NCBI RefSeq assembly: GCF_000282315.2
Contig: NZ_AKJN02000007.1
Coordinates: 868,001-932,000 of the forward strand
Source: Pseudomonas sp. GM41(2012)
GTDB lineage: Bacteria > Pseudomonadota > Gammaproteobacteria > Pseudomonadales > Pseudomonadaceae
Length of the DNA: 64,000 nt
Reading direction: 5' to 3'
Positions 32,163-39,844 of this stretch are shown piece after piece. The position numbers and the translations under genes are program-made. How positions within the stretch are numbered: position 1 is the first letter of the stretch; every line of letters starts with the position of its first letter. The notes beneath the pieces are model-generated. The model was not told the origin of the DNA. It did not search any database and saw nothing but the letters and a program-made list of their open reading frames with translations.

Positions 32163-33968
32163 ATGCCCCAGGACACCATTAAGCTTGCATGTATCGTCGC
32201 TGCCAGCCTTGCTTTCCTGCTGATAGGGTATTGGATCGGCAGTCGACTGTCGGCCGCCAAGGCCGCTCAGCACAACGCCGAACTGCAAGCGAAGGCCTTG
32301 GCTGATCATCAACAGCTTCAAGGTGATCTTGCACTCGCCCAGCAGCGCGAACAGCAACTGAACCAAGATATCAACACGCATCAGCTCAAAAGCCAGCAAC
32401 TGGAAAGCGGAATTGCTGCGTTAACTGACTTAGAGAAGGCCTTGACTGCGCAGGTGAGTGGCCTACAAGAAAAATTGCTGGCTGAACAAACTCGAACCGT
32501 AGAAAAGGCAACAGAGCTGTCCGTCCAGACTCAGAAAATAGAGCAGGGGACGGCTCAGCTTGGCGATCAGCAGAATCAAAATGCGACCTTGCGTGAACAG
32601 CTGAGTCAGGCCTTGGAGCAGGTTAAGCATTTGACAGAACTCAAAGTCGCCTACGACGCGCTGGACAATCGGTTCGTCAAAGCCCAAGAAGTACTGACCA
32701 CTCAGAGCGAACTGCTTGGCCAAGCCGCCGAGCAGAAACAGAACCTCGAGGATGCCAGAACCAAGATCGAAAAACAGGATAGCGAACTGCGGAGTCTGCA
32801 GGCCCAACTCAACGACTTGCAAACGACACTGGCTCATCTCGATACAGGTAGAGCCAAGGACCAGGAGGCCGCAGAAGCCAAGCTACGGCTGCTCCAGGAG
32901 AACAAAGAGCAGCTCAAGCAAGAGTTTCAGAACCTGGCGACACAGATTTTCGACACTAAACAGCAAACCTTCTCCGAACAGAGCCGACAGGGGCTGGACG
33001 CACTTCTCAAACCTTTCAAAGATCAGCTTGAGTCATTCCGTCAGCGCGTCGATCAGGTACACACTGATACCGTCCAAGGGCAAAGTTCAATGAAGACTGA
33101 GCTAGGAAAATTGATGGAGCTCAACGCACAAATCACCACCGAAGCTTCAAATTTGACCAAAGCATTGAAGGGAGACAAGAAACTGCAGGGTACGTGGGGT
33201 GAACAAAAGGTTGAACTGCTGCTGGAACAGGCCGGGTTGCGCAAGGGCATTGAATACCAGCGTGAGGCTAATTTTAAAAACGACGATGCTGAAAATAATC
33301 GTCCGGATTTTGTGATTCAGCTCCCGGAAGGTAAGCACATCATCATTGACAGTAAGATGTCGTTGGTTGCCTACACCGAATACGTTTCATCAGAAACGGA
33401 TGAGGCTTGTGCGAAGGCGCTTGCGGCGCATGTGCAGGCATTGAAAGTACACATCACCAGCCTCTCCGGCAAAAAGTACCCGGAGTTGAAGGACATGGAC
33501 TCTCCCGACTTTGTGTTCCTGTTCATACCCGTTGAACCCGCGTACTTAGTCGCGGCGGAACATAGCCCAGGTGTATTTCAGGACGCCTATGAAAAGCGGA
33601 TCGCGATCGTGACAGCTACGACTCTGTTGCCTGTTCTGCGCGTGATCTCAAACCTGTGGACCATCCAGCGCCAAAACCGAAGCACACTTCTGCTGGCACA
33701 GCAGGCGACCCGTGTTTACGACAAGTTACGGGTGTTCGTAGAGAAGATGGACAAGCTGGGAAATCAACTCTCTACGGTTCAAAAAACCTTTGCCGATGGG
33801 ATGAATACCTTGAGTGGCTCGCATGGCAGCCTGACCAAAACCGTCGACAAGTTTGTGGACTTGGGTGTGAAGGTGGTTAAGCGTCTACCTGCGTCAGCGA
33901 CCGTGGCTGATGATGACCTCGACGCTGATATTGAGATGGTTACTTTCGAAGAAGCGGTGAACGAATGA
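32163..33968 (+). CDS. rmuC: RmuC-family DNA recombination protein
   Basis: A 601-residue RmuC-type protein, a putative nuclease of the PD-(D/E)XK class that limits recombination at repeats. N-terminal membrane helix (about residues 9-29, CIVAASLAFLLIGYWIGSRL), coiled coil to about residue 270, then the RmuC domain: GTWGEQKVELLLEQAGL, NRPDFVIQLPEGKHIIIDSK (the acidic and lysine residues of the nuclease fold), KYPELKDMDSPDFVFLFIP and NLWTIQRQNR. The ATG at 32163 is preferred to the upstream in-frame start at 32106. It lies inside the island and divergent to Zorya, so it is probably not the core genomic rmuC; a defence role is inference. Confidence 0.88.
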   Translation: MPQDTIKLACIVAASLAFLLIGYWIGSRLSAAKAAQHNAELQAKALADHQQLQGDLALAQQREQQLNQDINTHQLKSQQLESGIAALTDLEKALTAQVSGLQEKLLAEQTRTVEKATELSVQTQKIEQGTAQLGDQQNQNATLREQLSQALEQVKHLTELKVAYDALDNRFVKAQEVLTTQSELLGQAAEQKQNLEDARTKIEKQDSELRSLQAQLNDLQTTLAHLDTGRAKDQEAAEAKLRLLQENKEQLKQEFQNLATQIFDTKQQTFSEQSRQGLDALLKPFKDQLESFRQRVDQVHTDTVQGQSSMKTELGKLMELNAQITTEASNLTKALKGDKKLQGTWGEQKVELLLEQAGLRKGIEYQREANFKNDDAENNRPDFVIQLPEGKHIIIDSKMSLVAYTEYVSSETDEACAKALAAHVQALKVHITSLSGKKYPELKDMDSPDFVFLFIPVEPAYLVAAEHSPGVFQDAYEKRIAIVTATTLLPVLRVISNLWTIQRQNRSTLLLAQQATRVYDKLRVFVEKMDKLGNQLSTVQKTFADGMNTLSGSHGSLTKTVDKFVDLGVKVVKRLPASATVADDDLDADIEMVTFEEAVNE

Positions 33969-34016
33969 ACAGTCAGCCACCAAGGTGACATCGTCACTCG
34001 CTCCTCTGATATCCCT

Positions 34017-34625
34017 TTATATCCCTTCCACCTCAATCCCATGCTCCGCCAGCCATTCCTTGCGTTGTGCATAATCAGGCATCGCCCGATCAAGCCTCAG
34101 CCAAAAGTCTGGGGTGTGGTGCGGTTCGTGTAGATGGACCATTTCATGGAGCACAACATATTCAGCGATGCACTTGGGCAGAAGAATGCTATTCCAGTGG
34201 AAGTACAGAACTTCACCTTTGCCGCTTGAGCCCCAGCGATAGCCAAGATCCTGCACTCGCACCCCTCCGAGGGAAACGTCCATACGTCCTTGGTACTCCT
34301 TTGCCCGCAAGACGAGCCAGTTACGGGCATGCAGGCTGTACCAGCGAATAAAGTGCTCCCTTGCCTGTGACGGCTGGCTACGTAGCAGCAAAAAGCGCCC
34401 GCCGGTAAGCTTCAGTGGCACGTTCTAATCGTCTACCAACTTGAGCCTATAACTGCGACCGAGGTACAGGAAGCCTTCACCGTCCACATATTCCTTGGTA
34501 GGCACCGCATGCAGGAGGCGTTCATTTTCGGCCAGGCGAGAGTAAATCCAGAAGCTTTTTTCCTGCACGAATTGGCCCAGCGATTTTTCGTCTGCCTCAA
34601 GCGGTGCCAAGAGCACTAACGTAGT
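34017..34625 (-). pseudogene. broken YgjP-like M48 metalloprotease with in-frame amber
   Basis: Reading leftwards, one frame encodes LEADEKSLGQFVQEKSFWIY through RSYRLKLVDD, then TAG at 34425-34427, then in the same frame N-(V/M)-PLKLTGG through to 34017. Together they match a YgjP/DUF45 zinc peptidase: RYRWGSSGKG-like RWGS, HEMVH as the HExxH zinc motif, and HHTPDFW. About 30 N-terminal residues are missing where the sequence joins an integrase stump near 34623. Two lesions (truncation plus nonsense codon) argue for a pseudogene. A GTG at 34421 could restart the C-terminal 134 residues, which keep the zinc site. Confidence 0.8.
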
Positions 34626-34683
34626 CTTCGTAGGTGCCTGGCTCGGTCACATTTTCGACATGCTTTGCGGTCAGCTTGCCCAT
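34621..34683 (-). pseudogene. N-terminal stump of a tyrosine integrase
   Basis: From the ATG at 34683 the minus strand reads MGKLTAKHVENVTEPGTYED, the usual first residues of P4-type tyrosine integrases (which continue GDGL.LVV). Similarity stops near 34623, where the frame runs into the M48 fragment and then a stop seven codons later. The catalytic domain is lost. It sits 151 bp from the right core repeat, the normal position of an island integrase. Confidence 0.7.
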
Positions 34684-34698
34684 CTTTTCGGCCCTCTG

Positions 34699-34721
34699 GT
34701 CCCCCACTTGATCCCCCACTT
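34699..34721 (+). repeat. arm-type direct repeat beside the integrase start
   Basis: Two copies of TCCCCCACTTG in tandem, 16-38 bp upstream of the integrase ATG, matching the pair at 23352-23374 near the other end of the island in 20 of 23 bases. Consistent with integrase arm-binding sites. The rest of 34722-34768 shows nothing else. Confidence 0.45.
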
Positions 34722-34768
34722 GACTGTGGAAGACGATGGATGAAAACGGAAGTCACAGGAACAAAAAT

Positions 34769-34857
34769 AGGCTGAAACCCTTGATCTAGCAAGGCTCTCT
34801 CGATTTTCAGTAGATGAGGGTAGCCTTCAAAAAAGGCATTAAAAAGCCGGCTTGTGG
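34769..34857 (+). other. right attachment-site repeat of the defence island
   Basis: The core 34834-34857 is identical over 24 bp to 23265-23288; the preceding 65 bp resemble 23201-23264. Beyond the core the sequence continues as CCGGCTTCTCGG, which completes a hairpin that is interrupted at the left copy. This end therefore keeps the intact chromosomal target. The two cores are 11,569 bp apart. Confidence 0.7.
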
Positions 34858-35054
34858 CCGGCTTCTCGGGGACTGGCTTGGATCATTTTTGGTAAACCGC
34901 GCCAGCCTTCAAAACGTACACCCGGATCTTGCGTCCGGCTGTGGGACTTGGCGAGAAAGTCATCTGCCTTGTCGGTGCGATTCTCCGCCGCGAGGCGGGT
35001 CGATGCGCAAATGTGGGGCGCAGCATACTGATTTTTTTGCAGAATTCCCAGCAT
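34839..35054 (-). other. possible small gene or small RNA upstream of the terminator
   Basis: An open frame of 71 codons (MLGILQKNQYAAPHICASTR at the start, ending inside the terminator) on the minus strand. No ribosome-binding site or known family is seen. Tyrosine integrases often target the 3' ends of small RNA genes, so a short transcript ending at the 34841-34864 terminator is an alternative. Weakly supported either way. The rest of the 437-bp stretch 34684-35120 holds only att and hairpin sequences. Confidence 0.25.
34841..34864 (-). terminator. intrinsic terminator overlapping the att core
   Basis: AAGCCGGC (34844-34851) pairs with GCCGGCTT (34857-34864) around a TTGTG loop; on the minus strand the stem is followed by TTTTT (34841-34845 complement). 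It would terminate minus-strand transcription arriving from the S24 repressor or from the small frame at 34839-35054. The island inserted into this terminator. Confidence 0.75.
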
Positions 35055-35083
35055 GGCGTGCGACCTAGAGCGATTGCGGTTAC

Positions 35084-35110
35084 GTGTAGCAGCTTCGCCA
35101 GCTGCTACAC
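35084..35110. terminator. hairpin downstream of the S24 repressor gene
   Basis: Perfect 11-bp inverted repeat GTGTAGCAGCT / AGCTGCTACAC around TCGCC, beginning 11 bp past the repressor stop on its downstream side. It lacks a clear T-run, so it may be a weak terminator or an RNA-stabilising hairpin. Confidence 0.5.
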
Positions 35111-35120
35111 AGTGATGTGT

Positions 35121-35873
35121 TTACAGAAAAGGTACGGGTGGCCTGCGTTTGTTCAGGGTCGACCACCAGAACACCCATCCCAGCACCCTTATGTTTTGTT
35201 CTTCGATTTGCGGAGGTCTGAAGACTTCATCCGGGTAATCGGAGCTGTTGTGGCTGCGCATGCGTATCGCGTTGCCTGGTACCCGGCTCAGGTATTTGAT
35301 GCGCAACATGCCGTCGTGCTCGATTGCGTAAATCTCTCCGTCGACAATTTGCGTGAGCCCGCGGTCGATGGCGACGATGGAGCCATCTTCAATTCGTTCG
35401 GCCATGCTGTTGCCAACCATGCGGGCGCAGATGGCATCGGCGTGGTTGATTTCCAGGGAGTCAAGATCGCTGCGTGGCAGGCGGATCGATTCGCTGGGGT
35501 CTTTGATGACATGGGTTTTGTCGGAGCCGGGGGCGGTGGCCGCTTCTTTGTAAAAGGGGAGTTCGATATCGACTGGGTCGATGACCCGATAGGTGCCCCG
35601 GATTGACTGGGCGTCGAAGGTGTTGCCGTTTGCATCGATCAGATGCAATTCCCTGGCGTCTTGCGGTCCTTCGCCGGTTTTCAGCCATTCAGTGTTCACG
35701 GACAGTCTTCTGGCGACATCTTCCATGCGGTAGTCAGGAACGCCGCGGGTATACCAGTTATGGACAGTTTGAGGGTCGGAAATTCCCAGGAATTCGGCAA
35801 ATCTCGTTGTCGTGATTTGTAGCTCTCTCAGGAGCATTCTGAATCGTGGGCCGCAGGTTTTGTTCTTTTTCAT
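35121..35873 (-). CDS. LexA/CI-like repressor, XRE plus S24 peptidase
   Basis: A 250-residue two-domain regulator. The N-terminal helix-turn-helix spans about residues 15-60 (TRFAEFLGISDPQTVHNWYT). The C-terminal S24 domain has the serine in ARMVGNSMAERIEDGSIV and the lysine in GMLRIKYLSR, which allow RecA-stimulated self-cleavage. The linker lacks an obvious Ala-Gly or Cys-Gly cleavage pair. The ATG at 35873 is preferred to the GTG at 35879. Such repressors control prophages, bacteriocins or islands after DNA damage; no phage genes are adjacent, so its targets are unknown. A TTTGA-N13-TCAAA inverted pair at 35904-35926 could be its own operator. Confidence 0.85.
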   Translation of the reverse strand: MKKNKTCGPRFRMLLRELQITTTRFAEFLGISDPQTVHNWYTRGVPDYRMEDVARRLSVNTEWLKTGEGPQDARELHLIDANGNTFDAQSIRGTYRVIDPVDIELPFYKEAATAPGSDKTHVIKDPSESIRLPRSDLDSLEINHADAICARMVGNSMAERIEDGSIVAIDRGLTQIVDGEIYAIEHDGMLRIKYLSRVPGNAIRMRSHNSSDYPDEVFRPPQIEEQNIRVLGWVFWWSTLNKRRPPVPFL

Positions 35874-36040
35874 AAACACGAGTCTAGCCGTGCTGCATAA
35901 GGCTTTGATTCAACAAAACGTTCAAATCTGGCGTGAAATTTAAGTCCTGATGTAAGACGTCTTTTGTAAAAATTAAACAAGAAAAAACCGGTTTGCCCGG
36001 CCGTTAAATGTGCTGTTGAACATGATTTTCAGACGCCCAC

Positions 36041-36065
36041 AAAAAACCCCGGATCAACCGGGGTT
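36041..36065 (-). terminator. intrinsic terminator of ppa
   Basis: AACCCCGG (36045-36052) pairs with CCGGGGTT (36058-36065); on the minus strand the stem is followed by a run of six T. It lies about 30 bp past the ppa stop. Confidence 0.85.
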
Positions 36066-36096
36066 CTTCGTTATAACCGTTCGTGAGAGACGGCTA

Positions 36097-36624
36097 TCAG
36101 CCTTTATAGGCAGCAACCGACTTCATGATCTCGGTGCGAGCGGCTTCTGAGTCGCCCCAACCTTCGATCTTCACCCATTTGCCTTTTTCGAGGTCTTTGT
36201 AGTTCGCGAAGAAGTGCTCGATCTGCTGAATCAGCAGCGGTGGCAGGTCGCTGCATTCCTTCACGTCGACGTACAGCTGGGACAGCTTGTCGTGTGGGAC
36301 TGCGATGACTTTGGCATCGCCGCCGCCGTCGTCGGTCATGTGCAGGATGCCGATTGGGCGAGCGCGGATAACCGAACCTGGAGCAACCGGGTAAGGGGTC
36401 ACGACCAGCACGTCGAGGGGGTCACCGTCGTCAGCCAGGGTGTTCGGGATGAAACCGTAGTTGGCCGGGTAGAACATCGGGGTGGCCATGAAACGGTCAA
36501 CGAACAGGCAATCGCTGTCTTTGTCGATTTCGTATTTGATCGGCGCGTGGTTGGCCGGAATCTCGATCGCGACGTAGATGTCGTTCGGCAGGTCTTTGCC
36601 AGCCGGAATCTTGCTGTAGCTCAT
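36097..36624 (-). CDS. ppa: inorganic pyrophosphatase, type I
   Basis: Hydrolyses pyrophosphate to phosphate, driving biosynthetic reactions forward. The 175-residue soluble protein has the family I metal-binding signature DGDPLDVLVV, with LFVDRFMATPMFYPANYGFI before it and the C-terminal KDLEKGKWVKIEGW. Length and motifs are typical. Its own promoter and terminator flank it, so it is a single-gene unit and probably core. Confidence 0.97.
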   Translation of the reverse strand: MSYSKIPAGKDLPNDIYVAIEIPANHAPIKYEIDKDSDCLFVDRFMATPMFYPANYGFIPNTLADDGDPLDVLVVTPYPVAPGSVIRARPIGILHMTDDGGGDAKVIAVPHDKLSQLYVDVKECSDLPPLLIQQIEHFFANYKDLEKGKWVKIEGWGDSEAARTEIMKSVAAYKG

Positions 36625-36686
36625 TGGGCGGTGCCCCCGTTAGTTGACCAAAAACACTTGGCCGGATTGACCAAAAAGTGGCGGCG

Positions 36687-36692
36687 ATTATA
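36687..36692 (-). promoter_or_regulatory. -10 box of ppa
   Basis: A perfect TATAAT on the minus strand, 63 bp upstream of the ppa ATG; no strong -35 is seen. TTGACCAAAAA occurs twice just downstream of it, in the leader (plus-strand positions near 36640 and 36667). Confidence 0.5.
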
Positions 36693-36737
36693 GGCATATT
36701 CCGCCGCCGATGCTATGTACCAGAGGTCGTAGAGACC

Positions 36738-37550
36738 TTAGTCGCGTGCCTGATAGACCGGGTTCTCGGCCAGAAGTTGCCGCAGCCGGGCCAGAGGGTC
36801 CTGACGATAAAACAGCTTCAGCTGTTCATAGACCTGAGGATACGCCTCGTGCAGCAAATCCGGGGCGCTGAAGAAATATTCGCTGGTGACCGCGAAGAAC
36901 TCGGCCGGGTTTTCCGCAGCGTACGGGTCGATGGCGGTGTCAGCGTCGGGATTGCGGTCCAGTTGCCGATCAAGGTCGTCGTAGGCCTCTTGCATGACTT
37001 TGGCCCAATCGCTCACCCGCATGTCGGCGTGCAGCGGCGGCAGGCCGTTGGCGTTGCCGTTGAGCATGTCGAGTTTATGCGCGAGTTCGTGGATCACCAG
37101 GTTGTAGCCTTCCCAGCCACCGCTGGCCATCACGCCGGGCCACGCGAGGATGATCGGGCCCTGCTGCCAGGCTTCGCCGCTGTGTTCGCCGTTCCATTCG
37201 TGCTCGACACCACTGGCATCTCGATGGCGCTGGGGGCTGAGGAAGTCGTCGGGATAGAGGACGATTTCGTGGAAGCCCTGATACCAGTTCAGATCGCCCA
37301 GGTGCAGCAGCGGCAGTTGCGCCTGAGCGGCGAGCAGCAGGCGTTGCTCCTGGTGGAGCTCGACGCCGGGCAGGGTGGTCAGGTGTTTGTCCTGGAGGAA
37401 CAGCACACTGGCTTGGCGCAGCCACTGGTCTTCGGCGGCGCTGATGCCATCGAGAAAACTCAGGTGATGGCGCACCCGCTGCCACATGTCGTCGGCAATC
37501 GGATGCTTGGCCAGGATGCGCCGGCGACGCCAAGCGCTAAGGGACCACAT
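36738..37550 (-). CDS. mtfA: MtfA-like zinc peptidase (M90)
   Basis: A 270-residue soluble zinc peptidase of family M90. It has the signature VIHELAHKLDMLNGNANGLP (HExxH), a downstream NPAEFFAVTSEYFF with the third zinc ligand Glu, and the FHEIVLYPDDF and WNGEHSGEAW segments typical of MtfA. E. coli MtfA binds the Mlc repressor and affects glucose uptake; whether this homologue does so is unknown. It lies 6 bp from dedA on the same strand. Confidence 0.88.
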   Translation of the reverse strand: MWSLSAWRRRRILAKHPIADDMWQRVRHHLSFLDGISAAEDQWLRQASVLFLQDKHLTTLPGVELHQEQRLLLAAQAQLPLLHLGDLNWYQGFHEIVLYPDDFLSPQRHRDASGVEHEWNGEHSGEAWQQGPIILAWPGVMASGGWEGYNLVIHELAHKLDMLNGNANGLPPLHADMRVSDWAKVMQEAYDDLDRQLDRNPDADTAIDPYAAENPAEFFAVTSEYFFSAPDLLHEAYPQVYEQLKLFYRQDPLARLRQLLAENPVYQARD

Positions 37551-37556
37551 GGTGAA

Positions 37557-38213
37557 TCAGCGTGATTGAGCTTTGGACGCGGCGTTAGCAAGGCGACTGC
37601 GGATCATGCCGATGATCATCGGTAGCAGCGACAGCAGGATGATGCCCACGACCAGCAGCGACAGGTTCTTTTTGATGAACGGTACGTTGCCGAAGAAGTA
37701 ACCGAGGGTCACCAGACCGCCCACCCAGAGGATCGTGCCAAAAACACTGAAGGCGAAGAAACGCGGGTACGGCATTTTGCCCACGCCGGCGACAAACGGT
37801 GCAAAGGTGCGAATGATCGGCATGAAACGCGCCAACGTCACCGTTTTGCCGCCGTGCTTGTCGTAGAAGTCGTGGGTTTGTTTCAGGTAGTCGCGACGGA
37901 AGATTTTCGAGTTCGGGTTCCTGAACAAACGCTCGCCGGCCGTTCGTCCGATCAGGTAGTTGGTGCTGTCGCCAAGGATTGCCGCCAGCATCAGCAGGCC
38001 CCCCAGCAGCACTGGGTCCATGCCGCCGCCGGCGGCTACTGCGCCAGCGATGAATAGCAGGGAATCGCCCGGCAGGAACGGCATCACCACCAGGCCGGTT
38101 TCGCAGAAGATCACCAGGAACAAAATGGCGTAAATCCATGCCCCGTAGTTGTTTACCAGCAAATCGAGGTACACATCGAGATGCAGGATAATGTCGAGCG
38201 GGTTGAAATCCAT
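37557..38213 (-). CDS. DedA-family membrane protein
   Basis: A 218-residue inner-membrane protein of the DedA/VTT family, implicated in lipid-carrier flipping and proton balance. Features: FCETGLVVMPFLPGDSLLFI, the GDSTNYLIGR segment, RFMPIIRTFAPFVAGVGKMP with the conserved arginines, and a basic C-terminus. The ATG at 38213 is preferred; a GTG three codons upstream is possible. It precedes mtfA on the same strand and probably shares its transcript. TATAAT at 38322-38317 on the minus strand is a plausible -10. Confidence 0.9.
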   Translation of the reverse strand: MDFNPLDIILHLDVYLDLLVNNYGAWIYAILFLVIFCETGLVVMPFLPGDSLLFIAGAVAAGGGMDPVLLGGLLMLAAILGDSTNYLIGRTAGERLFRNPNSKIFRRDYLKQTHDFYDKHGGKTVTLARFMPIIRTFAPFVAGVGKMPYPRFFAFSVFGTILWVGGLVTLGYFFGNVPFIKKNLSLLVVGIILLSLLPMIIGMIRSRLANAASKAQSR

Positions 38214-38386
38214 GGAGAGCACCTGTGGTGACGGCCCGACTCTGCAGGCCTGTGCGGATGACTTCGCGAAAGCCTACATACGGGTGTAGTTTTTCTTACA
38301 AGCCGGAAAGGTCGGCATTATACGATCGGAGAAGTGAAAAGAGCGTTGAGTTTGTAGCGGGGAGTTTCGGAGCGCAGTGAGAGGAC

Positions 38387-38425
38387 GATCGCAGCCACAG
38401 GGCCTTACCCATAAGGGCTGCGATC
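38387..38425. terminator. hairpin downstream of the GNAT gene
   Basis: GATCGCAGCC (38387-38396) pairs with GGCTGCGATC (38416-38425). It lies 9 bp after the acetyltransferase stop and resembles the core of the repeat at 44819-44927 (GGCTGCGATC). It probably ends that minus-strand gene. Confidence 0.5.
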
Positions 38426-38433
38426 TTTTCGGC

Positions 38434-38895
38434 TTACAGCTCGTCGCTGATCGGCAACACGTAGTTCTTGAACTCGGTGTCTTCCTTGAACCCGATGGAT
38501 TCGTAGGTTTTGCGCGCGACTTCGTTATTGCTGCTGGTGGAAACGCGCATGCGTACAGCGTTGGTTTCCTTGGCCATTTTTTTCGCGGTGCGGATGAGGT
38601 TGTCGGCCACCAACTGGCGGCGAGCCTCTTCGGCGACGTAGATGTCGTTGAGGATCCACACGCGCTTCAGCGAAAGGGACGAAAAGCTCGGATACAACTG
38701 ACAGAAACCCATCAGTTTGTTGCTGTCGTCATCGGCCAGGGCCAGGTAGATCACCGACTCCTTGCGACGCAGGCGCTTTTCAAGGAACGCCCGGGACGAG
38801 TCCGGATAAGCCAGGGAGCCATAAAACTCGCGATATTTGACGAACAACGGGGTCAACAGGTCCAGGTGTTCGAGGGTCGCTTGAATAATCCGCAT
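38434..38895 (-). CDS. GNAT-family N-acetyltransferase
   Basis: A 153-residue acetyl-CoA-dependent acetyltransferase. The fold is clear: N-terminal LDLLTPLFVKYREFYG, the strand WILNDIYVAEEARRQLVADN (motif A, here an atypical ARRQLVA loop in place of the common RxxGxG), and the C-terminal NEVARKTYESIGFKEDTEF. Substrate unknown. The ATG at 38895 is preferred over one six codons upstream. Monocistronic by position. Confidence 0.85.
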   Translation of the reverse strand: MRIIQATLEHLDLLTPLFVKYREFYGSLAYPDSSRAFLEKRLRRKESVIYLALADDDSNKLMGFCQLYPSFSSLSLKRVWILNDIYVAEEARRQLVADNLIRTAKKMAKETNAVRMRVSTSSNNEVARKTYESIGFKEDTEFKNYVLPISDEL

Positions 38896-39007
38896 GGTAG
38901 GTCTCGTCTTCAAGTGGCTGTCTTACGTGGTGACGGCGACGGGAAACACTGGCGGCCGTGCATCGATCCTGCCTGAAACTGAATCAGAAACGCAATGCGG
39001 AAACGGT

Positions 39008-39844
39008 TCAGGCATCCGACGGGCTCAGTAGGAAATTACCTTTCTTGTCCGCTCCTGCGTCCGACTCCAGTGTCAGAACCTGGGCTTCGTCCTTCAGATT
39101 GACCCCTGACAACTGCCGCCGACAGGCCTCGCGCATCAAATACAGCAAACGGTGTGCCGCCATGCCGTAACTCAGGCCTTCGAGTCGGACATTGGAGATG
39201 CAGTTGCGATAGGCATCCGTCAGCCCGACCTTTGGATTGTAGGTGAAATACAGCCCCAGGCTGTCCGGGGAACTGAGGCCAGGGCGTTCGCCGATCAGAA
39301 TCACCACCATTTTCGCACCCAGCAGTTCGCCGATCTCGTCGGCTACGGCGACTCGGCCCTGTTCCACCAGAATGACCGGTGAGACGGACCAGCCGTCATT
39401 CACAATCTGATCTTCCATCCGCGCCAGAAACGGCAGGGTATGGCGATGAACGGCCAGCGCCGACAACCCATCGGCAACGACAATGGCCAGATCGACACCG
39501 CCGGGATTGGCCAATGCGTAATCGCGCAGTGTCTGAGCCGACTCATCACTGAGCTTTCGCCCCAAATCGGGGCGTTGCAAATAACTGTTCCGGTCCGTAG
39601 CGGCGCTGTGTAGCAGCAAACTGGCACGCCCGCGTTCAGCTAGTTGTGCGCTGAGCCCCGCAGAGTCGAACGGCAAGTGCACCGCATCCCGTGCGTGAGC
39701 GTGGGCGTACTGGAAATCCAGCTGCGCGCTGGTCGGCATGCTGGTGCCCGTACGACCAAGGGCAATCCGTGCCGGTGTCAGGCGGCGCAGTTCCAGTAAC
39801 GGGTTTTCTGGATCAGCAGGTGGTTTGTCCATTTCAACACTCAT
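39008..39844 (-). CDS. eutC: ethanolamine ammonia-lyase small subunit
   Basis: Light chain of the adenosylcobalamin-dependent enzyme that splits ethanolamine to acetaldehyde and ammonia. The 278-residue product has LTPARIALGRTGTSMPTSAQ, DFQYAHAHARDAV, PVILVEQGRVAVADEIGELL and LIGERPGLSSPDSLGLYFTY, the EutC signature. The ATG at 39844 overlaps the eutB stop (ATGA), so the two subunits are made together. Confidence 0.96.
   Translation of the reverse strand: MSVEMDKPPADPENPLLELRRLTPARIALGRTGTSMPTSAQLDFQYAHAHARDAVHLPFDSAGLSAQLAERGRASLLLHSAATDRNSYLQRPDLGRKLSDESAQTLRDYALANPGGVDLAIVVADGLSALAVHRHTLPFLARMEDQIVNDGWSVSPVILVEQGRVAVADEIGELLGAKMVVILIGERPGLSSPDSLGLYFTYNPKVGLTDAYRNCISNVRLEGLSYGMAAHRLLYLMREACRRQLSGVNLKDEAQVLTLESDAGADKKGNFLLSPSDA

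Noticed and set aside
34701..34735. Coding extension upstream of the integrase ATG (reading QVGDQVGDQRAEK)
   Set aside because: The frame is open but repetitive and better explained as arm-type DNA repeats before the usual MGKLTA start.
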